Source: Prevotella jejuni
GTDB taxonomy: Bacteria > Bacteroidota > Bacteroidia > Bacteroidales > Bacteroidaceae
Length of the DNA stretch: 64,000 nucleotides
Direction: 5' to 3'
Assembly: GCF_900187995.1 (NCBI RefSeq)
Contig: NZ_FZNZ01000007.1
Coordinates: 54,751 to 118,750 of the forward strand
Part shown: positions 1 through 9,169 of the stretch, one piece after another
Layout of the letters: every line of letters begins with the position of its first letter
Numbering within the stretch: the stretch's first letter is position 1
Translations under genes and position numbers: made by a program
The notes under the pieces: generated by a model
What the model saw: only the letters and a program-made list of their open reading frames with translations
Told to the model about the DNA's origin: nothing
Databases searched by the model: none

Positions 1-731
1 TATGTCAGTCGCTTGTTCTCCTCAAAGTCAGCTTGCAGCAACTTACGGATGTGCTGTAAGTCGTTAGGATTCTTATATTTGATGAGCAATGGCAGGACTT
101 CTACCTGTCCGTTGTCGGCAGCTTCGACTACAGCTGCATAGTATTTCTGTTTAGGTTTGAGTTGTTCGAGTATTCCATAGGAATATCCATAACGCTTCAT
201 ATAGTCGAAGAAAACCAGACTGTCAATTGCCTCTTGCATTTCTGGTGTCTGACTATTCACTTGGTCAAAATAGTAGAGAGAGAAAGCTCTGAGGTTAAAA
301 GGTTTCTTGGTATATAAACAATAACTCATCTGCTCAGTCTCTGTGGTGTCGTTGATAACTGCTTTCAGGACATCATAGACTTGCTTGTTAGGTTTCTCTA
401 ACAAGATTCTGAAAGCCCAAAGACGAGTGGCAGGATTAGGATTTGTCTTAGCTATCTCGGCTAATTGGTCTGGTGTGGCATGACGGCGCAGCCAATCAGC
501 GTAGTCAAATTGCTTAGAACGATGATGTTCTGGACCGAGTACGTAGGTAACAGCAAAGATATCATACTTGTTTATGGAGTCGATAGCCATCTGAATGCTG
601 TCTGGCATCTCGTACACATCAGTCTTACCACTTCTGAAGCTACTGCCAAGAAGGGTTATAGAGAGGAGTGTTGCGACAAGGCAAACAGGTTGTTTAAGGT
701 TGAACTTTTTAATTCTTTGAACTGTGAGCAT
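1..731 (-). CDS. Unrecognised protein, cut by left window edge
   Basis: I cannot assign a family. On the minus strand an ATG at 731-729 opens 243 codons without a stop as far as base 3. The next codon begins TA and is cut, so it may be Tyr or the stop itself. Residues 1-13 are basic (RIKKFNLK) and about 15-30 are hydrophobic (VCLVATLLSITLLG), so a signal peptide or membrane anchor is likely. The rest is soluble-looking and helical with short motifs such as NPNPATRLWAF, which recalls helical-repeat proteins but proves nothing. It lies 140 bases downstream of the next minus-strand gene and may share its transcript. Coding is supported by the long frame and Prevotella-like codon use. The function is unknown. 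Confidence 0.7.
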   Translation of the reverse strand, partial: MLTVQRIKKFNLKQPVCLVATLLSITLLGSSFRSGKTDVYEMPDSIQMAIDSINKYDIFAVTYVLGPEHHRSKQFDYADWLRRHATPDQLAEIAKTNPNPATRLWAFRILLEKPNKQVYDVLKAVINDTTETEQMSYCLYTKKPFNLRAFSLYYFDQVNSQTPEMQEAIDSLVFFDYMKRYGYSYGILEQLKPKQKYYAAVVEAADNGQVEVLPLLIKYKNPNDLQHIRKLLQADFEENKRLT

Positions 732-871
732 AGAACTTTGAACTTTATGATTTGAACTTCGAACAACTACGAATGGCACTAATGGCACGAATCCTTATTG
801 TTCTTTGAACTTTATGATTTGGGTTTATAGCTTTTTCTTTTCTCATAGTAGGTAATCATCATTATGAATTA

Positions 872-1543
872 TTATTCTTGTTTTCCAGTCAGTGTATAGC
901 CGAGTCGGACGTTAAGTCGGTGGGCAAGTTGTTCTATCTTCTTCTTCCGTTCAGGTTTCATTGTGTCGTCACGGAGCTGTTCGATGACACGGATAGGCGC
1001 AATGGTGTCGCTGGGCCATGGGTCTTCCTGTATTTCGGAAGGGCAGTAGAAAGCGATGACATTCAGCAACTCATAGACCTTGATAGAGTCGGGATTGCTG
1101 TAGCGATAGAATGCAACTCTCCTTTCTGTCAGCCCGCTAACTTTGTAAACAGCCGTCATGTTGTTGTCGAAGAAATCGTATTGGTATCGCCTTGCAAGGT
1201 AATCACCATCTTTACAAAAGTAGGTCGAAGGGAGAAAAATGTCGCCCCCTATGACTTGAAGGAAAATAGCAAATAGCCACAGAGCAATGCCTATCAGCGC
1301 ACTATAGAGACGTATTACCAACTTCCTTTTGCTTTTCCGTGCAGCAATCATCAGTGCAATCGGTGACAGAAGAGCAGCCCAAATTGGTATGTAAGTCAGT
1401 CCCCAACGCAGGTGTACGTCTTCGGGTAGCAGGATATAAATCAGTCCACAGAGGAATATTGCACCAAGGTGTAGACCCATTGCAAGCGATAGTTCTTTGC
1501 GTTGAACAAAGTCTTTTATCCTATTCCATTGCGGTTTTTGCAT
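872..1543 (-). CDS. Unrecognised three-segment membrane protein
   Basis: A 223-residue protein that I do not recognise. Three hydrophobic segments are visible at roughly residues 20-40, 48-66 and 78-98, the last followed by a ~120-residue polar domain with several aromatic and acidic residues (for example DGDYLARRYQYDFFDNN). The C-terminal part is Lys/Arg-rich (RKKKIEQLAHRLNVR). The topology suggests a small membrane domain with a soluble C-terminal domain. The architecture resembles the protein at 57310-57825 (hydrophobic N-terminal half, polar tail ending in a short helix), but I could not align them convincingly. A -7 element at 1566-1573 lies just upstream of the ATG. The function is unknown. 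Confidence 0.75.
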   Translation of the reverse strand: MQKPQWNRIKDFVQRKELSLAMGLHLGAIFLCGLIYILLPEDVHLRWGLTYIPIWAALLSPIALMIAARKSKRKLVIRLYSALIGIALWLFAIFLQVIGGDIFLPSTYFCKDGDYLARRYQYDFFDNNMTAVYKVSGLTERRVAFYRYSNPDSIKVYELLNVIAFYCPSEIQEDPWPSDTIAPIRVIEQLRDDTMKPERKKKIEQLAHRLNVRLGYTLTGKQE

Positions 1544-1565
1544 ATTGTTAAAGTTAGTTATGGGA

Positions 1566-1573
1566 CAAATTTA
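1566..1573 (-). promoter_or_regulatory. Bacteroidota -7 element (TAAATTTG)
   Basis: Minus-strand TAAATTTG matches the TAnnTTTG -7 consensus of Bacteroidota and sits about 22 bases before the ATG of the 872-1543 gene. I did not find a clear -33 TTTG. Confidence 0.5.
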
Positions 1574-1682
1574 CGTTTTTCTACATTAATAAGCAAGTAT
1601 TTGTTATGTTTTTTGTGGTTCTCACTATCTATTCTTTTCTCATCCTCCAATATAGAAGACCCTTTTATCATACTCCTTCGAA

Positions 1683-2147
1683 GTGGTGGATAACGCTTTG
1701 AAAAACCATTGCATAATTTCAAGTAAAACCTCTATAAATAAGGATAAAAACACATCTCGTGGTGTGAGGCGGTGTTCTTTGTTGCTGTTATCTTTGTTGC
1801 ATTTATTTTCGATAGGCAGACGGGAACGAGGGGGGAGGTATGATAATATAATCAATATCGCCTGCCCCTGTTATGTTGTAGTAGGACTTCTCTTAATGGT
1901 GAGGTCGCATTATCTGCCAGAAAAGACATATAGAGTACCATTGACGGGGTATTCTACATATAAGGGTAACAGCATTTATTTTAAGTTTAAGGGGCAAACT
2001 ACGAAGCGGACTTTCTCACTTTCGGGCTACGACCTTACGAATATTTGTGAGCGATATGATGTGGAATTATACCTAAAAGAACCACTCCCAACTGTTTATT
2101 ATGTGTGCGGAATAAGCCTTTGTAAGCGAGATAGTATTTCTAAATAG
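1683..2147 (+). CDS. Doubtful ORF, hypothetical protein
   Basis: A 154-codon open frame that begins with GTG at 1683; the first ATG in frame is at 1896. The last ~83 residues (from MVRSHYLPEK) look protein-like, with alternating beta-type motifs such as YRVPLTGYSTYK and TFSLSGYDL. The first ~50 codons look less convincing. A hydrophobic run (CYVVVGLLLM) precedes the ATG at 1896, so the real start may lie upstream and include a membrane anchor, or the gene may be a remnant with a damaged 5' end. No promoter or family is visible. It is convergent with nothing obvious and isolated between two minus-strand units. I give it as a possible gene only. Confidence 0.4.
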   Translation: MVDNALKNHCIISSKTSINKDKNTSRGVRRCSLLLLSLLHLFSIGRRERGGRYDNIINIACPCYVVVGLLLMVRSHYLPEKTYRVPLTGYSTYKGNSIYFKFKGQTTKRTFSLSGYDLTNICERYDVELYLKEPLPTVYYVCGISLCKRDSISK

Positions 2148-2199
2148 TTGATTTATTTCGGTAGTTATTTCTCCTCTTTATTCGACATGACACCTGTGA

Positions 2200-2400
2200 C
2201 GGATGCAGAAAAGGCTCTTCTCCGTTTGAGAACATGCCCTTCAAGGGGCAAGAATACGCCCTTCTTGGGGCAAGAAAGGCGTCTTCTTCAATGCTGTTTG
2301 TAATGTGTTGATTTGTTGAGGATTACAAGCTTGGTTTTAGAAGATAGTTTGGTCTTACTTTGAGGATGTTTATTTGGATGTTGTGTAATAATCTTTCTTA
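2200..2400. repeat. Dispersed intergenic repeat, family A, copy 1
   Basis: This gap holds no convincing gene. It contains repeated short blocks built on CTTCAAGGGGCAAGAA, GCCCTTCTTGGGGCAAG and GGCGTCTTCTTCAATGC, followed by TGTTTGTAATGTGTTGATT. The same order of blocks, including the trailing TGTTTGTAA..TTGATTTGTTGA segment and the GGATGTTTAT motif, occurs at 51110-51290. Shorter versions occur at 19440-19520 and 58050-58135. All copies are in non-coding DNA. Confidence 0.75.
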
Positions 2401-2579
2401 ATCCTAATTATTTCTTCGGGGTGTGTAGTTGTGAGTGATATTCTTCTTATGAGAATGTCGGCAAGTGTAGTAATGTGGATTTCATCTTTGGGTGAAGAAA
2501 TTGCTCTCTCGACTACAGAGGCGGATATAAGGATGAGCGGCAGAATGATTAAGATATCATTCGAAAGGTGAGATGAAAC

Positions 2580-2612
2580 AAAAAAGGCTGAACCTCTTTC
2601 GAAGTTCAGCCT
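2580..2612 (-). terminator. Intrinsic terminator behind ftsZ
   Basis: Minus strand: a 9-bp perfect stem (AGGCTGAAC / GTTCAGCCT, plus positions 2585-2593 and 2604-2612) with a 10-base loop, followed directly by a run of six T. It lies 24 bases past the ftsZ stop codon and would end the dcw transcript. Confidence 0.85.
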
Positions 2613-2635
2613 CATCTTTATACTTGTAATCACGC

Positions 2636-3964
2636 TTATACGAAGCTGATGACACCCTCAACAGTGCCCTCTTGGTTATCGTTGTCTTCGGCATCCTGCT
2701 CAGGAGTACTGATGCGCTTGATGTCCTTAATCATCTGTTTAGTTCGTTTGTAAGTAGGAGTGTTCTCAACAGCGAGGATAACATCCTCATTGTCGAGCTC
2801 ATCCGCAGTAAAGCGATAGATGTGTGGACGGTGCTTGTATTGAGAGTTGTTATTGTCTTTGTAGAAACGGTCACGACGGTCACGACGTTCAGCTGCCTTC
2901 TCCTCCTCCTCAGCAAGGCGAGCAGCATCCTCTTGAGTCTGCTTCTTGATATGACTACCCATACCATCAACATCCTCGATACCGAAGCCTGTTGCAAGGA
3001 TAGTAACCTTAACCTTTTTATCAAGTTCAGGGTCGATAGCAAGTCCCCACTTTAACTCGAAGTCAGCACTGAAGTGGTTCATGAACTCTGTCACATCGCC
3101 CATCTCCTCCATTGTCAAGCCAGGGTTGTCCTTGTCGTCACTGTTGAAATTGATAGAGAGCAGAATCTTCTTTGACTTATAAACATCGTTATCGTTGAGC
3201 AATGGAGAGTTGAGGGCATCCTCAATCGCCTGCTTCACTCGTCCTTCACCCTCTCCGTAACCCGTAGACATGATAGCCACACCACCATCTTTGAGGACAG
3301 TCTTGACATCGTTGAAGTCGAGGTTCATGATACCATGCACTGTGATAATCTCAGCAATACTCTTAGCTGCAACACTCAGGGTGTCGTCTGCCTTGCGAAA
3401 ACCATTGAGCAAGCTCAGTTCTGGGTAGATTTCTCGTAGGCGTTCGTTGTTGATAACGAGTAGCGCATCAACATGTTTTGCCATCTCTTCAACGCCATCC
3501 AAGGCCTGATCAATCTTCTTAGCACCCTCGAAACGGAACGGGATAGTAACGATACCAACGGTGAGGATACCTAATTCCTTACTGATACGTGCGATGACAG
3601 GAGCAGCACCCGTACCCGTACCACCACCCATACCAGCAGTGATAAACGCCATCTTCGTACCATCATTGAGCATGTTTTTGATATCCTCGCTCGTATCTTC
3701 AGCCGCTTGGCGTGCACGTTCAGGGCGGTTTCCAGCACCAAGTCCTTCATCACCCAATTGCAGGTGCACTGGAACAGGAGAGTCGTTGAGTGCTTGTGCA
3801 TCTGTGTTGCAGAGAACGAAGGTCACGTCGTGGATACCTTCTCTGTACATGTGGTTCACAGCATTGCCGCCACCACCACCGACACCAATGACCTTGATGA
3901 TGCTATCGGCTACATCGCCATCACCGAAGTCTAATATATCCATTTTATTATTGTTGTCTGCCAT
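2636..3964 (-). CDS. ftsZ: Cell division protein FtsZ
   Basis: Tubulin-like GTPase that polymerises into the Z-ring at the division site. Of 442 residues, the GTPase core occupies about 20-330. The nucleotide loop IGVGGGGGNA is at ~26-35, the tubulin signature GGGTGTG at 113-119, and the T7 loop NLDFND at 214-219. A charged linker (AEEEEKAAERRDRRDR, ~351-366) follows. The conserved C-terminal FtsA-binding peptide is seen as ENTPTYKR at 400-407, but it is followed by a further ~35 acidic residues, whereas in most bacteria this peptide sits at the very end. It is the last gene of the dcw cluster, 63 bases after ftsA, with an intrinsic terminator behind it. Confidence 0.98.
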   Translation of the reverse strand: MADNNNKMDILDFGDGDVADSIIKVIGVGGGGGNAVNHMYREGIHDVTFVLCNTDAQALNDSPVPVHLQLGDEGLGAGNRPERARQAAEDTSEDIKNMLNDGTKMAFITAGMGGGTGTGAAPVIARISKELGILTVGIVTIPFRFEGAKKIDQALDGVEEMAKHVDALLVINNERLREIYPELSLLNGFRKADDTLSVAAKSIAEIITVHGIMNLDFNDVKTVLKDGGVAIMSTGYGEGEGRVKQAIEDALNSPLLNDNDVYKSKKILLSINFNSDDKDNPGLTMEEMGDVTEFMNHFSADFELKWGLAIDPELDKKVKVTILATGFGIEDVDGMGSHIKKQTQEDAARLAEEEEKAAERRDRRDRFYKDNNNSQYKHRPHIYRFTADELDNEDVILAVENTPTYKRTKQMIKDIKRISTPEQDAEDNDNQEGTVEGVISFV

Positions 3965-4027
3965 AACAGTCTGTTATCTATGTTTATGATCAATATTCAT
4001 TTTCTTGTGTGCAGGAGAGAAGAGCGT

Positions 4028-5482
4028 TTACTCGTCGTCTTCTTCTGCCATAATCTTCTTAACGAACTCTTTAGATTTGTGTGTGAACTTGTTCCAGAAG
4101 CTATTGCGGCGCTTTTCTTCTTCAAGTTCGCGCTCTCTTGCTTCCTCTTCCTCACGTAGTTTGCGTTCTTCCTCCTCACGTTTACGACGTTCAGCTTCCG
4201 CCTTCTTTTTCTCTTCTGGAGTAGGAACGATGCCCTGACCTTGTCTTGCAGCAGTAGAAGGAGTGTAAGGTTGTTCGATAGGAGTCGCTACAGCAATCTC
4301 TTCATTATTAAAGAGATTGGTCTGTGCAGGGTTGTATTCAGCGCCAGCACAGTTCATATCGCCCTTAGCAAGCAGCCCGAGAATAGTATTCATGTTACCA
4401 TTTCTTGCAGTGATATCCGCATTGCTTGAAGAGATAGTATGCGTGACAAAGTTCGCTTTACGTATCTTGTCGATATGAGTAGTATTGCGCATGCAACGCT
4501 CAATGTTCTTGAGATTCATGCCGCCACCTGTAAGGATGATACCACCAAGAAGTTTGTCAGCATATTCTGAAGGTACCTGATACCACACGTTCTCAACGAT
4601 CTCATTGATACGAGCTTCTACTATCTCAATGAACTTACGGCTGTCAACAGAGCGTTCAGCGTCGATAGAATACTTTAATGTATTATCGATATCGTTGTTC
4701 TCAGTAAAGGCAGAACCATACTTAAGCTTCATAGCCTCAGCATCCTTCTCCTCCATCTGTAGACTTGCGATGTCCTTTGTGATATTGTTACCGCCCAAAG
4801 GAATGACAGCCAAGTGGCGAAGGATATTCTTATAGTAGACAGAAACCGTGGTTGTATCAGCACCAAAGTCGACCAATACACAGCCACCACGCTTCTCTGC
4901 CTCGCTCAATACCGCATCAGCCAAGGCCAAAGGAGCAAGATACATCTCAGCGATAGAGATGCCAGACTTCTCAAAGCTGTTGTTGAGATTATCGTAGAAA
5001 GCCTTGCGCCAAAGGATATTAAGGAAATTACCCTCAAGTCGAGAAGCCTTAATACCTACTGGGTCGAGAGAGTACTGGTTGTCAACTTTATACTCCTGAG
5101 TGGCAGCATCAAGGATCTCCTGGTCCGGATAGGTCATGTTACGATTGGCATCCATCAACTCATTAATCATGTCAGAAGTAATGATAGTATCGGTTGGTAA
5201 GTCCTTTACTATGACGTTGCGAACGCTTCGTATGGACTGTCCTCCTACGCCAACGTAGACTTGAGAGATTTCATACTTCAGTTGTTTTCTTAGTTTGTTG
5301 ATAATGCTGGTGAGGCACTGTCCGGTCTTATCGATGTTGTAAACGACACCCTTACGAATACACTGTGTAGCGTCTTCCTTTACAACAGCAAGTACGGAGA
5401 TGCTGCCGTCAAGGTTTTTCTTGCCAGCAATACCCGTAATCTTTGATGAGCCTAATTCAATGGCTACTATAAACTCTGCCAT
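4028..5482 (-). CDS. ftsA: Cell division protein FtsA
   Basis: Actin-like ATPase that anchors FtsZ to the membrane and recruits later division proteins. 484 residues, longer than the usual ~420. Visible actin-fold motifs are phosphate-1 IELGSSKITGIAG (8-20), phosphate-2 VDFGADTTT (204-212) and the adenosine motif ILTGGGM (316-322). The extra length is a Pro/Thr linker, a strongly charged probable coiled coil (424-460, KKKAEAERRKREEEE-like) and a terminal amphipathic segment FWNKFTHKSKEFVKKIM (462-478), which is the expected membrane-targeting helix. It sits between ftsQ (50-base gap) and ftsZ (63-base gap), the standard order. Confidence 0.97.
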   Translation of the reverse strand: MAEFIVAIELGSSKITGIAGKKNLDGSISVLAVVKEDATQCIRKGVVYNIDKTGQCLTSIINKLRKQLKYEISQVYVGVGGQSIRSVRNVIVKDLPTDTIITSDMINELMDANRNMTYPDQEILDAATQEYKVDNQYSLDPVGIKASRLEGNFLNILWRKAFYDNLNNSFEKSGISIAEMYLAPLALADAVLSEAEKRGGCVLVDFGADTTTVSVYYKNILRHLAVIPLGGNNITKDIASLQMEEKDAEAMKLKYGSAFTENNDIDNTLKYSIDAERSVDSRKFIEIVEARINEIVENVWYQVPSEYADKLLGGIILTGGGMNLKNIERCMRNTTHIDKIRKANFVTHTISSSNADITARNGNMNTILGLLAKGDMNCAGAEYNPAQTNLFNNEEIAVATPIEQPYTPSTAARQGQGIVPTPEEKKKAEAERRKREEEERKLREEEEARERELEEEKRRNSFWNKFTHKSKEFVKKIMAEEDDE

Positions 5483-5532
5483 ATTCGTTAAGTATTTTGT
5501 TGCTTATTTATATTCTCTAAATTGTTAGCTAT

Positions 5533-6471
5533 TTATTCTGTCAGACCGTCGGAAGCATTCTCTTGTCGCTTCACTTCCGTACGAGCCTTCTCTCTTTCCT
5601 CCTCTTCTGTGCGTTGTACGTCTTCTACCTTTTCAGACTTAGCTTTCTTAATAACCTCGTCCTCTTCTGCCTTCTCTGCCTTTTCGTCACGTTTCCTACA
5701 GATGATTTGGTTGTCGAACTCAATGTCTATATAAGAATACTTGTTCCATCCAGCTTGTGAGAGTCCGTATCGATAGAATTTCTCTAAGCGTGATAACTTC
5801 TTTGTCACAAAGACATTGATATCATGTTTACGTTTCCATGGACCATTGTTCTTAGGCAGATAACCCATGAAAATGATGTGATTACCGACGCGAGGGACTA
5901 ATTCGATCCCTCTGTCAGGCAATACGTTAATCTGTTCTATCTGGTTGAGCCATAATGGAGAGGCATTGATAGCCATTGCCAAAGGGGCTATATACAGACG
6001 TGCAAAATTGTTGTCTATATTACCAGTAGCGATAATCAAGTCGCTTGTGTACTTAGAGTTAGGGAGTATCCCTCCGTTATCATCAAGATAGTAGTCAGCC
6101 CCAGTATTACTCTTGATGCGTATAATCGGCATACGTTGCGTAATTTGGATATTGACCTGACCATCTTTTGTTATGTAGCACTGCGCTGTCTTGATAAAAG
6201 GTCCCACCTTTAATGCTTCCTCAATGTGACGAGGATTGATGTCCTTTACCTTCTTATTAAGCGGATAGAGGTTTACCTTCTTTAATATCTGCTTGATTTC
6301 TCCTGCGGTAAGAAAGCCTGCGTTATTCGAGTCGGAGATGTTGATGTTCACTTGGGTACATAGCTCTTTGCTCTCATCAGGCTTGTTCCATGAGGTAACA
6401 GCCACGATGAGATAAATAGCCAGTAGGAAGTCCAGCGTAGTGATGATTATCTTTTTCCACCGAATGCGCAT
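5533..6471 (-). CDS. ftsQ: Cell division protein FtsQ/DivIB
   Basis: Bitopic membrane protein of the divisome that links FtsA/FtsZ to the FtsL-FtsI synthase complex on the periplasmic side. 312 residues: a short basic cytoplasmic start (RIRWKKI), one membrane segment (~9-26), a POTRA-like region (~55-120, beginning FLTAGEIKQILKKV) and a beta domain to about 260. The last ~50 residues are a highly charged Lys/Glu tail (RKRDEKAEKAEEDEVIKK region) that is unusual in length and probably disordered. Sequence conservation of FtsQ is low, so the call rests on length, topology, the POTRA-like start and position between murC and ftsA. Confidence 0.92.
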   Translation of the reverse strand: MRIRWKKIIITTLDFLLAIYLIVAVTSWNKPDESKELCTQVNINISDSNNAGFLTAGEIKQILKKVNLYPLNKKVKDINPRHIEEALKVGPFIKTAQCYITKDGQVNIQITQRMPIIRIKSNTGADYYLDDNGGILPNSKYTSDLIIATGNIDNNFARLYIAPLAMAINASPLWLNQIEQINVLPDRGIELVPRVGNHIIFMGYLPKNNGPWKRKHDINVFVTKKLSRLEKFYRYGLSQAGWNKYSYIDIEFDNQIICRKRDEKAEKAEEDEVIKKAKSEKVEDVQRTEEEEREKARTEVKRQENASDGLTE

Positions 6472-6510
6472 ATCTATTCTCTCTTACTTACAGTGTTCTA
6501 TATTCTTACA

Positions 6511-7887
6511 TTACTTCTTGTTGAGTATTTCAGCAATCTGTGGGACATAGTTATCGAGATTGCCTGCACCCAAAACGACCAACACATCGAAATCTCTTGA
6601 TTCCACAAAGTTAAGTACATCATCCTTTTGTATCATCTGCTTCTTGACATCTGGACGCAGATTATCGTAGATGAGCTTACTTGTCACACCTGGGATAGGT
6701 TCTTCACGAGCAGGGTAAATCTCGGTCAAAACGACCTCATCAAAATGACTGAGCGCATCAGCGAACTCTTTGTAGAAATCGCGTGTGCGAGTATAAAGGT
6801 GAGGTTGGAAGATAACAGTAACCTTCTTGTCTGCATAGAGTTCCTTCAGACTCTTTGCACTCTGTAGTATCTCCTTTGGATGATGCGCATAGTCAGAGAG
6901 GAAAACATGGCGGTCGTTCTTAATCTTAAAGTCGAAACGACGGTCAACACCACCGTAGGTCTTCATGCCATTGCGAAGCTCTTCGGCAGTACAACCATTG
7001 AGTTGTGCCATAGCCATAGCAGAGATACCATTCTCTATGTTGATAGGAATAGGTTGTCCAAGCTCTACATCCTTTACGTTTTCGATAGGGGAAACGAAGT
7101 CAAAGGTGATAGTTCCGTTTGCAATTCGTATGTTCTCAGCATGGAAATCACCCTCGTCACGACTGTATTCATAGGTTCTTACCCCCTCTTGTACGTTCGG
7201 TTTCATCTCTAAGTCCTTATGGATAATGAGTGCACCACCCTTTTTGATGAGTTCTGTATAATGACGGAAACTCTCAAGATAAGCCTCCTTAGTACCATAG
7301 ATATCCAAATGGTCGGGGTCGGTAGAGGTGATAACGGTCATCCAAGGACGCAGCCAATGGAACGAGCGGTCGAACTCATCGGCCTCAATGACTACAAAGT
7401 CGCTGTGGTCAGAGAGGATGTAGTTGGTGCCATAGTTCTTAGAGATGCCCCCAAGGAAGGCATTACAGTCCAAATGACTCTGGTGCATTAGGTGTGCGCA
7501 CATACTTGACGTGGTCGTTTTCCCATGTGTTCCTGCAAAGCAAAGACCCTTGTGTGTGCGGGTAAGAGTACCCAACACTTGTGCACGCTTCTGTATCTCA
7601 AAGCCGTTCTCACGGAAATAAACCAGTTCAGCATGCTTAGCTGGGATGGCAGGGGTGTAGACAACCAACGTAGACGATGGTTCTTTACAGGCTGCTGGGA
7701 TAAGTTCTACATTCTCTTCATAGTGAATGTTCATCCCTTCTTTCTCCAGAGTGTGTGTGAGTTCGGATGGTGTTTTGTCATATCCCGCCACTATCAACCC
7801 TTTATGAAGGAAATAGCGAGCTATAGCACTCATACCGATGCCACCCGCACCAACGAAGTAAACTGATTTAATATCTTTGAGTTCCAT
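6511..7887 (-). CDS. murC: UDP-N-acetylmuramate--L-alanine ligase MurC
   Basis: Cytoplasmic ligase that adds L-Ala to UDP-MurNAc with ATP, the first step of the peptide stem. 458 residues, the normal length. The N-terminal Rossmann-like motif FVGAGGIGMSAIA (11-23) binds UDP. The ATP P-loop AGTHGKTTTS is at ~118-127, followed by the Mur central motif EADEFDRSF and the HxxD-like stretch STDPDHLDIYG typical of the family. The C-terminal domain contains DYAHHPKEI, diagnostic for MurC. It lies 39 bases before ftsQ and 89 after murG in the dcw operon. Confidence 0.98.
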   Translation of the reverse strand: MELKDIKSVYFVGAGGIGMSAIARYFLHKGLIVAGYDKTPSELTHTLEKEGMNIHYEENVELIPAACKEPSSTLVVYTPAIPAKHAELVYFRENGFEIQKRAQVLGTLTRTHKGLCFAGTHGKTTTSSMCAHLMHQSHLDCNAFLGGISKNYGTNYILSDHSDFVVIEADEFDRSFHWLRPWMTVITSTDPDHLDIYGTKEAYLESFRHYTELIKKGGALIIHKDLEMKPNVQEGVRTYEYSRDEGDFHAENIRIANGTITFDFVSPIENVKDVELGQPIPINIENGISAMAMAQLNGCTAEELRNGMKTYGGVDRRFDFKIKNDRHVFLSDYAHHPKEILQSAKSLKELYADKKVTVIFQPHLYTRTRDFYKEFADALSHFDEVVLTEIYPAREEPIPGVTSKLIYDNLRPDVKKQMIQKDDVLNFVESRDFDVLVVLGAGNLDNYVPQIAEILNKK

Positions 7888-7976
7888 GTGTTATATATTC
7901 TTTTTCTGTCTTTTGTTTGTTGGTAGCTTTGTGTTTCACTACCGTTTCTTGCATTGCTATTGGGTGAGTATGTGTA

Positions 7977-9083
7977 TTAAGCCTTTATGAGTTTGATAAC
8001 CTCATCAGCAATAATCTCAGCAGAGTCCTTCAACCCCATCTTCTTAACATGCTCACTTAGACTTGCTAACTTCTCGTCATTTGTGATCGTCTCAAGGGCA
8101 AGCTTTATCAATGTGTCAGGCGCTTCAGCATCCTTTACACAGAGGGCAGCATCTTTGTTGACTAACGCCATAGCGTTCTTGGTCTGGTGGTCTTCTGCCA
8201 CATTAGGACTCGGAACTAAGATAACTGGCTTGCCAATGAGTTGGAACTCACTGATAGAACTTGCGCCAGCGCGGCTGATAACGAGGTCAGCAGCCTTATA
8301 AGCAGCTCCCATATCACTGATGAAATCCATTATCTTCAGGTTGGGTAATTCCTTACCCTTCATCGAATCCAATATCTGTTGATGGTAGAATTTACCAGTC
8401 TGCCAGATGAATTGTACGTCTGACTGTGCTATGAGGTCGAGGTGTTCGATGACAGAACGATTGATGGTCCTTGCTCCCAGACTACCACCCACAAGTAGGA
8501 TGGTCTTTTTGTTAGGGTTGAGACCGAAGCTCTCGCGTGCCTCTTCGATAGAAAGTGGGGTAGAGAGGACGTTCTGTCGGACAGGGTTACCCGTCATGAT
8601 AATCTTGTCTGCAGGGAAGAAACGGTCCATTCCTTCGTAAGCAACACAAATCTTTTTCACACGCTTCGCCAATAGCTTGTTCGTTACCCCAGCGTATGAG
8701 TTCTGCTCTTGGATAAGACATGGGATGCCCATCTTGGCACATTCGTAGAGTGTTGCACCACTGGCATAACCACCAACACCCACAGCAACCTGTGGCTTGA
8801 AGTCTTTAATGATGCGACGAGCCATACGAAGACTCTTCCAAAGCTTGTAGAGTACTTCAAAGTTCTTTAACTTGTGTGCACGGTCGAAGCCTTTGATAGG
8901 TAGACCTTTTATCTCATATCCTGCGGCAGGGACGCGTTGCATCTCCATACGACCATCTGCACCCACAAATAGAATCTTCGCCTCTGGGTGCTTAGCTTTG
9001 ATGGCGTTGGCAATAGACACAGCCGGAAAGATATGTCCTCCTGTACCGCCACCGCTGATGATAATTCTTAATTCCTCGTCCAT
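7977..9083 (-). CDS. murG: MurG, lipid II synthase (GlcNAc transferase)
   Basis: Peripheral membrane GT28 enzyme that transfers GlcNAc from UDP-GlcNAc to lipid I to make lipid II. 368 residues. The N-terminal acceptor-side motif SGGGTGGHIFPA is at 10-21. The second glycine loop GGSLGARTIN (~199-208) and the donor-site motif RAGASSISE (~274-282) are in place, as is a QTGK stretch around 229. It lies between ftsW and murC. I used the ATG at 9083-9081; the bases upstream are rich in A/T with no better start. Confidence 0.98.
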   Translation of the reverse strand: MDEELRIIISGGGTGGHIFPAVSIANAIKAKHPEAKILFVGADGRMEMQRVPAAGYEIKGLPIKGFDRAHKLKNFEVLYKLWKSLRMARRIIKDFKPQVAVGVGGYASGATLYECAKMGIPCLIQEQNSYAGVTNKLLAKRVKKICVAYEGMDRFFPADKIIMTGNPVRQNVLSTPLSIEEARESFGLNPNKKTILLVGGSLGARTINRSVIEHLDLIAQSDVQFIWQTGKFYHQQILDSMKGKELPNLKIMDFISDMGAAYKAADLVISRAGASSISEFQLIGKPVILVPSPNVAEDHQTKNAMALVNKDAALCVKDAEAPDTLIKLALETITNDEKLASLSEHVKKMGLKDSAEIIADEVIKLIKA

Positions 9084-9169
9084 GTGTAATCTTCTTTATA
9101 ACTTACAAAGGTAATCATTTTTTTTATCTTCGCTCAACTTTACCCTTCCTTTTTATTTTTCTCTGTCAA

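Noticed and set aside
2370..2633. 87-codon minus-strand frame behind ftsZ
   Set aside because: Its first codons are the ftsZ terminator hairpin and its end overlaps repeat family A; no protein-like features.
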